Both the position numbers and the translations under genes were made by a program. This document shows, in pieces, positions 35,555 to 43,513 of a DNA stretch of 64,000 bases (the stretch's first letter is position 1; each line of letters opens with the position of its first letter). The notes below the pieces were generated by a model, which did no database searches, was not told where the DNA came from, and saw only the letters and a list, made by a program, of their open reading frames with translations. The stretch lies in NCBI RefSeq assembly GCF_023502235.1, contig NZ_JAMFLY010000001.1, positions 1,612,001 through 1,676,000 of the forward strand, written 5' to 3'. Source of the DNA: Flagellimonas myxillae (GTDB lineage Bacteria > Bacteroidota > Bacteroidia > Flavobacteriales > Flavobacteriaceae).

Positions 35555-36976
35555 CTACTTGTAGTAATAAATGTTGTCCACAAAAATGTCGGCTATGGTT
35601 CCATCCGAAATGAAGAACAACAATCCGATCTGGGAACGATCCCCCAAGTCGGCAAAATCAGCAAGTGGTATATCCAGGCTAACCCATTGATTGGCCACAA
35701 GAGTGCTGGAATCGATGGTCACAGACCCAGAAGTTTCATTGTTTCCTACGGAATTTAAAAGTTGTAGCCTGATGAAATCGTCAGCATCTACGGCCTCATT
35801 AACCTTAATGTCCACATGCAAGTGGGTCATGTCGGTTAGATTAAGCGGGGCAACATCATTAAAGGTGCCAATACCCACAAAATTCAGCAAGGTGTAGTTG
35901 ATGATCATATCGCCGTTGACATCGATTGGGGGTGCTCCCCCTTCGGTAGTCTGGAAACCATCGGTAAAGAATCCGTTATAGTAATCCACAGGAACGTTGT
36001 TATAGGCATCGCTAAAAACGGAGATAACATCCCCAGCATCCCGAGCGGGAGGCGTTGGGGCAAAATCGAATGTTCCTGCAACATCCAAGGCCAAGGAACC
36101 AGCGGCAGCTACGTTGGCCAATGTGGCCGTTATCGTTGCCTGACCTGTACCTACAACCGATACAACCCCCAATTCGTTCGACCTGGCCACATCCACATTG
36201 GTGGATTGGAAATCGAAATAAGAGGGTTTGGCAATTACTGTGATATTTTCACCCGATCCGGAATTGAAAGTTTGCGTAAGGCCAGTCAAGGTAATCGGAA
36301 TATCTATGAACGCGTCCTGTTCAACATCCTCTCCATTTAAAATGGAGGGTTGCGCTTGGGCAATGGTCCCCAAATTTTCAAACCTTACCTCATCCAACCA
36401 AAATGTATAACCGAACCCTCCTGTATCGTTGGTGCCAGCTGCGTACCAGAGCATTCCCTTTTCTTCTATCAATTTAGAGGCATCAGGAATTGGAATCACG
36501 TATTTGGCCCACTGGGTTCCCAAGCTAACATTGGTTCGGGTTACCTGGAATTTGTTTTCTCCAAAGTCCTGTCCAAATCCAATTTCACCAATGTTAACCC
36601 CTTGAGATGCCTTGGCCCAAAAAGTGAGGGCATCGAATCCGGTTAAATTACGGCCAGAACCATCAATTCTAAAGATGGCACCAGCAAAATTTCCATTGGG
36701 GTCATTGGCATTGGGCACGTCAATCCTAATCGATGCTTGGCCTTCGTAAGCGGTATTTTCGTCTACAGAGAAAGCAGTCGCCTTTGACCCCAAAAATGGA
36801 AAGTAAAAATTGCTGCCCAAACCAACCGGTAAATCTGTAAATACGTCTCCAGTGGTTGAGAATGTGGCAAACTCGGCTTCGTCGGAGAGATCTCTCTCAC
36901 ATCCGAGCAATATCATAAAAACCAAAACCGAAAGGATGGTTTTCCCATTTCGTTGTTTTCTATTTTTCATGTCCAT
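35555..36976 (-). CDS. glycan-binding lipoprotein with Ig-like and repeat-type C-terminal module
   Basis: 473 residues from the ATG at 36976; ATG 36970 is also possible, while a longer frame to 37045 would overlap the upstream gene. The lipoprotein signal ends at C26 (FMILLGC). Three domains are visible: a beta-sandwich resembling carbohydrate-binding modules (about 40-190), an Ig-like domain (about 195-285), and a C-terminal module (about 290-473) opening with PPARDAGDVISVF and closing with IFVDNIYYYK. The last is a diverged copy of the tandem module of the 1154-residue neighbour. No catalytic residues are seen. Likely role: surface glucan capture. Confidence 0.8.
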   Translation of the reverse strand: MDMKNRKQRNGKTILSVLVFMILLGCERDLSDEAEFATFSTTGDVFTDLPVGLGSNFYFPFLGSKATAFSVDENTAYEGQASIRIDVPNANDPNGNFAGAIFRIDGSGRNLTGFDALTFWAKASQGVNIGEIGFGQDFGENKFQVTRTNVSLGTQWAKYVIPIPDASKLIEEKGMLWYAAGTNDTGGFGYTFWLDEVRFENLGTIAQAQPSILNGEDVEQDAFIDIPITLTGLTQTFNSGSGENITVIAKPSYFDFQSTNVDVARSNELGVVSVVGTGQATITATLANVAAAGSLALDVAGTFDFAPTPPARDAGDVISVFSDAYNNVPVDYYNGFFTDGFQTTEGGAPPIDVNGDMIINYTLLNFVGIGTFNDVAPLNLTDMTHLHVDIKVNEAVDADDFIRLQLLNSVGNNETSGSVTIDSSTLVANQWVSLDIPLADFADLGDRSQIGLLFFISDGTIADIFVDNIYYYK

Positions 36977-36980
36977 TTTT

Positions 36981-39900
36981 TTATTTTCCAATGTTAATAT
37001 GCACGTACGTCCTAATTTCCCATTCCTGTCCTTCATCAAAGCCAACCGGACTTAGCACGGGTTCTGGCGGAAAGGTATTCGGGGGAATTGCGTTAGGCGA
37101 ATAGCGAGGAGAAAACTCATCGAGTGAACGCCAAATACCCCTAATTCCAATTTTGGTGTCGGGTAAAAGGAACCAATCCGGCTTGCTTACAGATGTGGAA
37201 ATATCCAGCATCAATTGAACTGGGTAGGTAAGGTTGAAATCCCGGTGATAATCATAGGGGCCCCAATCGTTTACCTTGAAGGCATGTTCCAATTTCCATT
37301 TCTTGTAGATCACACGAACATCCCCTCCAAACCGTTCAATAACCCGAGGGTCGCTACCGTTTGACTGTGCATTTCCTCCATACAAATTGGCTATCAGTGC
37401 CAAATCTGGACCAACCTTGGAAACTATTCGCGAGCTTGCTTCCCATAAATCCTTGGCGGGTACCGCACTTGGGAAGGCAAAAGGATTCCGATCAGCTCCA
37501 AATCCAATAGCAGCATCTTGTGTTGTTGGAAGATGTCGGAACACAAATCCAAGGTTGAAGGCCAACTTGGCATCTTCACTGCGATCGTTGTCCCATTGAT
37601 AAAACCATGTGCCGGGTGTTGGATCAAAAGTCAGCAACAATTCACCCGCGGTGGTTTTTCTGTTACCACGCACGGCAAAGGGGTCATCTTGAACATTCCG
37701 TAGGACTGCAGGGCCACCCGCATCTACCGGAACCGGACCCACTAATGGTTCTTGCCATAAGAAATTAGGTGCTACTTGAAAGTTGCCAAAGGTATAAGTG
37801 AACCCAGAAAGAAAACTGTTCTGGTTACCACTTCCGTTGTCCTTCAATTTCCAACCTGTAAAGGTGACTGTTTGATCTACGCCTCCGTTGGCCACCAAAC
37901 CTGTGGAAGCACCAAGGGCATACCAATTGAATTTTCCTTTGGAATAGGTAATCCTAGCTTTGGCACCCCAATTATCGTCGGCATTTATTTCGTCATTGTA
38001 AATCACATAGTTCCCTGGTCCGCCTTCCACAAATTGGAAATCCCGACCATTCAAGGGCTGTCCGCCCCAAATTCCCCCAACTTCTAGTCCGAGGTTGCCA
38101 AATTCCCGTTCGATATGGAGCGTTGCTCTACGTGTTTTTGGTAGTGGAATGGCTCCAGAGGTCTGGGTATTTCTTCTTTGCCCTAAATCCTCATGATAGA
38201 CTCCAGTTAAATCAAAATGTCCAAGTTTGGTATGGTATTTCAATAAAATTGCTGGGTTGGCTCCCCACCACAATTGATCTCCAAATGCAGCTTTTAAGCC
38301 TTTAAAAGCTTTTTTGCCATCCACTTCCATTCCCAGGATTTCCCCATTGTATATATCCAGGTTGGGACCATAATTGGCTTCTGGATAGAGTCCAAAGAAA
38401 TCCCCTTCATAACCCCAATGGTAATGACCAGTTCTATAAAACCCTCTTACATCGGCCTGTTTGGTCTGCCAATCAAACTCCGCATTATACACCCTTACTC
38501 TATTGTTATCGGCAAAGGTTACCTCTCCATTGTCTGAGTTCACAGCAACGGGGCGACCTACATTTTCATAAAATATTTCGTTAATGGGATTTGTGGCAAT
38601 ATTTCCAAGAATGTTGAAATTGACATTGGCCCTCATATTGGAGGACGGCTCCCCTTCGATACCTACATAGTAGGATTGCATATGGTCAAAGCCCCTTTCG
38701 TCAGGAAAGTTATTTGCTGTTGGGTCGGCTATTGCGGGAGTGGTAATCAAACTACCTCCAGTACTAAAAGTGGTGAATTCGGCCCTAAGTTTACTTACCC
38801 GAATTTTGCTTCCACTGTTAGCTTCCAATGCCGCTTTATCTCCTCGAGCTTTTAGCACGGCATCCATTAACCCTATGCCATCAAAATAATCGTTAATGAA
38901 CTCCGAGGTTACTCCATCTGCATATGGATTGAGTTGATGGGCTTCCTTTAAGGCGTAGTAAGCGGCCCTTGGATAAAGATCATAAAGTCCCCTTTCGCTG
39001 GTTGGACCTTTGGCACAGATACCAAACCATTCCTCGTTCATGTTGTTCTCACCTGGGGCTGCTAAATCCCTGGCGTAACCCCCATTGGACCATGAGGCAT
39101 TGTTATCATGTATATCTGCATTTTCTCTATCGTCAAAACCGTATTTCCACCATCCATCACTAAACTGAAAAGTGAAGCCTCCAACGGAGTTTCCAACCTT
39201 CCCCAAACCAGCGGCGTTATCGTAGATTTCCTTCCAGTTACCCACCATGTAGTAGGCCTGGGAGTATTGATCTTCCTTATTTTCCATAGCATTATAGGCG
39301 TCGGCACCAAACTCCGTGAACATCACAGGTTTGTTCAGCTTGTCCTTAACGACTTGGAACATATCACCAAAGGAAACCCCTCTATAGGTGTTGGTTCCGT
39401 AGATGTCCACATCTTTACATTCCTCAGCTACAATATCAATGAACAACACATCGCCATTACATATGGCCACTGGGTGTGAGGGGTCCATGGCCTTCATTTT
39501 CTTTGCAGCCTCGTTCATAAGTCGGTACATTGGTCTTCCCCGACTTTCCCCTATAAACTGGATCCTTCCTTCATCATCCGGAAAATCTTCGGTCTCTGCC
39601 CCGGCCCAAAACAATCCATAGTTGTTTTCGTTGCCCAAGAGGTAGAGTAAAAGTCCAGGGGTGTTTTTGTAGCCCTTGACCAACTCCTCCATTTCTGACA
39701 TTAAAAATTCTTGGGTTTTGGCATCGTCGTAAATGGTTACAGGGGTCCATACCCCATCCAAAGTGAGACCATACCGCCCGAAGGAATGATTAAGCATGGT
39801 GTAGATACCATAGTTCTCGTAGATATACTGTATCCACTTTGCTGGAACTCCGGTGTATTGCCTAATAACATTTACCCCCATGTTCTTTAGAAGGGACATT

Positions 39901-40133
39901 TCTGTGTCAAGTCCCGCCTTGATCACATCGTCCGACTTCTTCCAGAAATTTGCATTTACGGTATTTGTTCCGATTGGGATGTAGTCCCAATTCATACCGT
40001 TGATCATGAAATCCTCGCCATTGACGACCAATTTCATTCCTTCTTCGTTGCTAACGACCGATACTTTATCGGCTTGTGCATTTACGCTAAGGACAACCAA
40101 GAAAAATAGGAATCTGAATAGATAGTTTTTCAT
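36981..40133 (-). CDS. clan GH-A glycosidase fused to an outer-membrane-like beta-barrel
   Basis: 1050 residues. A signal peptide (about 1-20) is followed by a TIM-barrel catalytic domain (about 30-430) of GH2/GH5-like type, with acid/base E169 in YLLGNENNYG and nucleophile E274 in VMFTEFGAD. From about 455 to the end the sequence changes to alternating hydrophobic/polar strands with aromatic girdle residues and short turns, ending in IRTYVHINIGK, like a porin. The expected arrangement is an enzyme held on an outer-membrane barrel. It is the first gene of the glucan locus, which has no SusC/D pair, so it may serve as the glucan entry pore. The exact GH family is uncertain. Confidence 0.75.
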   Translation of the reverse strand: MKNYLFRFLFFLVVLSVNAQADKVSVVSNEEGMKLVVNGEDFMINGMNWDYIPIGTNTVNANFWKKSDDVIKAGLDTEMSLLKNMGVNVIRQYTGVPAKWIQYIYENYGIYTMLNHSFGRYGLTLDGVWTPVTIYDDAKTQEFLMSEMEELVKGYKNTPGLLLYLLGNENNYGLFWAGAETEDFPDDEGRIQFIGESRGRPMYRLMNEAAKKMKAMDPSHPVAICNGDVLFIDIVAEECKDVDIYGTNTYRGVSFGDMFQVVKDKLNKPVMFTEFGADAYNAMENKEDQYSQAYYMVGNWKEIYDNAAGLGKVGNSVGGFTFQFSDGWWKYGFDDRENADIHDNNASWSNGGYARDLAAPGENNMNEEWFGICAKGPTSERGLYDLYPRAAYYALKEAHQLNPYADGVTSEFINDYFDGIGLMDAVLKARGDKAALEANSGSKIRVSKLRAEFTTFSTGGSLITTPAIADPTANNFPDERGFDHMQSYYVGIEGEPSSNMRANVNFNILGNIATNPINEIFYENVGRPVAVNSDNGEVTFADNNRVRVYNAEFDWQTKQADVRGFYRTGHYHWGYEGDFFGLYPEANYGPNLDIYNGEILGMEVDGKKAFKGLKAAFGDQLWWGANPAILLKYHTKLGHFDLTGVYHEDLGQRRNTQTSGAIPLPKTRRATLHIEREFGNLGLEVGGIWGGQPLNGRDFQFVEGGPGNYVIYNDEINADDNWGAKARITYSKGKFNWYALGASTGLVANGGVDQTVTFTGWKLKDNGSGNQNSFLSGFTYTFGNFQVAPNFLWQEPLVGPVPVDAGGPAVLRNVQDDPFAVRGNRKTTAGELLLTFDPTPGTWFYQWDNDRSEDAKLAFNLGFVFRHLPTTQDAAIGFGADRNPFAFPSAVPAKDLWEASSRIVSKVGPDLALIANLYGGNAQSNGSDPRVIERFGGDVRVIYKKWKLEHAFKVNDWGPYDYHRDFNLTYPVQLMLDISTSVSKPDWFLLPDTKIGIRGIWRSLDEFSPRYSPNAIPPNTFPPEPVLSPVGFDEGQEWEIRTYVHINIGK

Positions 40134-40437
40134 AGTAATGTTTAGTTTAAGTTTCTCCGAACCGGTGGGTTGCTAACCCTTATGCTGTAAAGCCTCTTGT
40201 CCTAAGACGACTAAACGACCGATTCTGGGATGGTTAAACTTATCTTAATTAAATGCGAAATCCTTAAGAAGCACCTCAACAAAAAATATACATCTCAATA
40301 TTTTGACATATTTTTTGAGTTATTCTCAAAACGCTTGTTTTTAAAGGGGTTTAGAGGAAAAAGGGAAATAGTTGTTTGGCAGGGAAATTTGCCGTTGTAT
40401 AGGTAATGTTGAGGTGTTTGGGGAAGAATGCTGCGGT
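40134..40437. other. 304-bp intergenic control region of the glucan locus
   Basis: AT-rich gap between the regulator gene's stop and the first structural gene, both on the minus strand. It holds no credible ORF. Besides the inverted repeat at 40313-40331 it contains further CTCAA words at 40275 and 40294. A TAAGTTTA near 40236-40243 on the minus strand is one base from the -7 consensus. It is the likely main promoter region of the glucan genes. Confidence 0.5.
40313..40331. promoter_or_regulatory. perfect inverted repeat TTTTGAG-N5-CTCAAAA, candidate operator
   Basis: Seven-base perfect arms (40313-40319 and 40325-40331) flank TTATT, about 180 bp upstream of the first glucan gene. The LuxR-type regulator encoded next door is the obvious candidate to bind it. 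Additional CTCAA half-sites occur at 40275 and 40294. Confidence 0.4.
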
Positions 40438-43308
40438 TTATAGCTTAAGAATATAATCCACTAAATTGTCATCATGGGTCAAATTCATCTTTTTACGCAA
40501 TCTGTAGCGTTTAATTTCCACGCTCCTGGGAGAAATATTGAACATGGGAGCTATCTCTTTGGAAGACAAATTCAAACGTAGATAGGCACACAACCTGATA
40601 TCGTTTGGGGATAAATTGGGGTGTGCATTCTTGAGTTTCTTTAAAAATTTTCTATCTGCATTATTAAAGGCTTCTTTAAATAACTCCCAATCGTCATTTT
40701 GTTTCAAACTTTTGTCAATTATGCCGATTATGGATTGCACGGAATCCTTATTATCTACACTGGCGACCAACTGCTCTTTTACTTTGGACAACAACTCATT
40801 CTTTTTGATGATACTCATGGTTGAAGCGGCTAGTTCATTGCTCTTGTTTTTAAAGTCCTCCTTGAGTTGTTGGTTTTTAAGTTTAATGATCTCCTTTTCG
40901 TTTTGAGCCTTGGCCAGGGCCATTTCCCGTTGATTCTTTTCTATCAATTTCTGTTGCCGTCTGTGATAATATCTACGGTACGCATTATGAATAGCAATGG
41001 AACCCAATATGAACGCAAATAGATAGATGATCAAAAAAAGATTGGAACGATACCATGGCCGAGCTATGGTAAAACCGTAGGAAGCAATATTTTCGGAGCT
41101 TCTTTCTCCTATTTTAGCCCGTACATTGAAAATGTACGAACCAGGAGGAAGGTTTTCAAAAGCCACGGACGAATTTCCCGTCAAGTCACTCCAATTGGGG
41201 TAAATTCCTTCAAGTTGATACTGATATTGGGGCTTAATGTACTTGTTATAGGAAGGAACGAAATAAGTGAATTCCAGGTTGTTTTCGGACGGCAGAAAAT
41301 CTCCCTCGGTATTTTGGTCAACCAAATTTTCATCGGTTACCGGTAAGTTTTTTCCAGCCTGTCTTATGGTTTCAATACTCACGAAGAACTCTTCTTCCTC
41401 AAAATTTTCGATGTCAACGGTGAGGTAGCCCGAACGTGCCCCGAATAAATAAGTATGATCATCTAGTGCTGTAGCACTTTCGTACCCAATTATCCCATTT
41501 CGCATGTCCTCGGTTAGTGGAATTTGTTTAACACTGGGCGAACTCCCCACTCCCCCTCGGAGCACAAATCCAACACTTGAGTTGGAAAAAGTCCACAAAT
41601 GTCCATTCCGCTGATCCAGGACCATTTTTCCGGAAACATACTCATCCTCAGAATAAAGCCTACTAAGGACGGAGTCCTTGTCGAACTTGTTTTTATCCCA
41701 GTTGTATTTTAGGATGCCTTTTTTATAGGCATACAACAAATCTCCTCCATATTTTAAGATCCCCGAGTTAGAATCCTTGATCAGGGTATCTACATCTTGG
41801 ATGGTAATCCCAGAATAGTTGGCATCGGGCCTTAACCTAAACACTCCTTTATATTCATGATTTACAAAGATATCCTCCTTAAAAACCTCGAAATATCTTG
41901 CAGAATGATCAAATCCTCCTAGTCTATTTCTTAACTGCCAACTGTTGTTGTTCCTCTGTAAAACATACAATCCGTCGTAATTCCCCTGCAAGAGAAGGTC
42001 GGTTTGCCCAGGTATTTTGCCCACCTTCCAGGTGCCCTGTATATCAGATATTCTATTGGCCTGATCATTTTCTACCAAAAAAGTTCCTGTATGATGACCA
42101 CAGAACAAGTTGCCGTCAATTTCTTCCAATGACCACACTTGGCCATGGGTTCCTTCCACAAATTGGAAATCCGACCTACTATCTTGTTCCTTATAAAAGA
42201 GCCCTTGGTTTGTCCCCAAATACAGATACCCTCCCTTTATTGCCGAGGCGTAGACACTCCCCACTAAACCTTTTTTATCAGGGTAAATTCGAAATGGTGA
42301 ACCCCGATTTATGAAGCTAATCCCAACATCCAATCCCAACCAAATATTGCCATCAATATCCTCGTACAAGGCCAAGACCGTATTGTTTTGTAGTCCCTTA
42401 ACTTGATCTATATGATCCACCAATTCCCCAGCTTGATCCAAAAGGACCAGACCATGCGAAATGGTACCCAAGGCCAAATCCCCATCCCTTAATTGCAAAC
42501 CACTATATAAGCTGATTTGTGACAGAAGATCATCAGCTTCAGTATTCCATTTGGCGATGGATTGATTTTGTGTCTGGAAAAAACCCTTGTTTTTGGTCAG
42601 GATCAACAATTCCCTTCCAATCGGAAAAATATTGATAATCTCGTCATCCATGATGGATTCCTCTGCATATACCAAAACTGCCCTACCATTTTCAATCTTA
42701 AAAATTCCTTCTCCAACTTTTTGGAAATAAATGGTCGTACCTACCTGGAACATTTTGGGTAAAAAGGAATCCGACTTAATCACATTTAGTGAATTGTCAT
42801 CAAGCCCATGGATATAAATTCTGCTATGCGACTGAAATACCACGTAACCCTCAAGTTCAATAATGCTCCAGAACTCTTCATCTTCAAGCATTTGTTGCTT
42901 CAATTCCCTAGATAAACTAGTGTATTCCAAGGCCCCGGTCTCCGAGCTTTCCCAATAGCCAAACTCCATATAACAACCGATATAGGCTCGTTCACCAACC
43001 ACCTTAACCGATCTTATAATGGATCCATTTGGAGAGGGGTACAGCGTCCATAAAGCCCCATTGAATTTTAACAAACCATTGTTGTTAGCTATAAACATGG
43101 TTTTGTCCTCTCCCTGGGAAATAGCCCAATTTTGACTTTCAGAGCCATATTCGGCGGGAGAAAAATTCTGAATTGGAGGGATTTCTTGGGAATAAGCACC
43201 TTGGCATACTATGAAATATGACATGAGTAATATTTGCAGAGGCCTTTTTGCTAAATCCCAATTCAAGAATGTTGTATGGTTTCCAAGGCGATCAAATAAA
43301 ACTCCCAT
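40438..43308 (-). CDS. membrane-bound propeller/Y_Y_Y regulator with LuxR-type HTH
   Basis: 956 residues from the ATG at 43308 (a GTG five codons upstream is the alternative). A signal or anchor segment is followed by a large periplasmic beta-propeller (about 45-670, with repeats such as NIWLGLDVGISFINR), a Y_Y_Y domain (about 680-750), one membrane helix (about 757-776), a coiled coil, and a C-terminal HTH (LSPNDIRLCAYLRLNLSSKEIA through SPRSVEIKRYRLRKKM). There is no kinase or receiver domain, so it is a one-protein transmembrane regulator. It lies directly upstream of the glucan genes on the same strand and probably senses a released oligosaccharide. Confidence 0.88.
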   Translation of the reverse strand: MGVLFDRLGNHTTFLNWDLAKRPLQILLMSYFIVCQGAYSQEIPPIQNFSPAEYGSESQNWAISQGEDKTMFIANNNGLLKFNGALWTLYPSPNGSIIRSVKVVGERAYIGCYMEFGYWESSETGALEYTSLSRELKQQMLEDEEFWSIIELEGYVVFQSHSRIYIHGLDDNSLNVIKSDSFLPKMFQVGTTIYFQKVGEGIFKIENGRAVLVYAEESIMDDEIINIFPIGRELLILTKNKGFFQTQNQSIAKWNTEADDLLSQISLYSGLQLRDGDLALGTISHGLVLLDQAGELVDHIDQVKGLQNNTVLALYEDIDGNIWLGLDVGISFINRGSPFRIYPDKKGLVGSVYASAIKGGYLYLGTNQGLFYKEQDSRSDFQFVEGTHGQVWSLEEIDGNLFCGHHTGTFLVENDQANRISDIQGTWKVGKIPGQTDLLLQGNYDGLYVLQRNNNSWQLRNRLGGFDHSARYFEVFKEDIFVNHEYKGVFRLRPDANYSGITIQDVDTLIKDSNSGILKYGGDLLYAYKKGILKYNWDKNKFDKDSVLSRLYSEDEYVSGKMVLDQRNGHLWTFSNSSVGFVLRGGVGSSPSVKQIPLTEDMRNGIIGYESATALDDHTYLFGARSGYLTVDIENFEEEEFFVSIETIRQAGKNLPVTDENLVDQNTEGDFLPSENNLEFTYFVPSYNKYIKPQYQYQLEGIYPNWSDLTGNSSVAFENLPPGSYIFNVRAKIGERSSENIASYGFTIARPWYRSNLFLIIYLFAFILGSIAIHNAYRRYYHRRQQKLIEKNQREMALAKAQNEKEIIKLKNQQLKEDFKNKSNELAASTMSIIKKNELLSKVKEQLVASVDNKDSVQSIIGIIDKSLKQNDDWELFKEAFNNADRKFLKKLKNAHPNLSPNDIRLCAYLRLNLSSKEIAPMFNISPRSVEIKRYRLRKKMNLTHDDNLVDYILKL

Positions 43309-43340
43309 AGGTTTAAAATACACAAAAACATTTTAAGTCA

Positions 43341-43446
43341 ATTCCGATTTCCAATTCAGGAATGCAGAATCGGAATGCAAAAGGGTCCAAAATTTTATCT
43401 TTTATCTAGGCTATTATCACATAAAAAAAGAAGACAATTATCTAGG
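43341..43446. promoter_or_regulatory. repeats in the divergent promoter region (regulator / cytochrome trio)
   Basis: The 205-bp divergent gap has an inverted repeat with 9-bp perfect arms ATTCCGATT (43341-43349) and AATCGGAAT (43368-43376), a direct repeat GGAATGCA (43359-43366 and 43372-43379), and a direct repeat TTATCTAGG (43402-43410 and 43438-43446, 36 bp apart). The function is unknown; they are candidate regulator sites for one or both genes. Confidence 0.35.
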
Positions 43447-43513
43447 AGTCAAAAATTTGCAATGTTCTGCTTAATTTTAGCTGACAGGAATAAAATTAAT
43501 TTGGTACGGCTTC

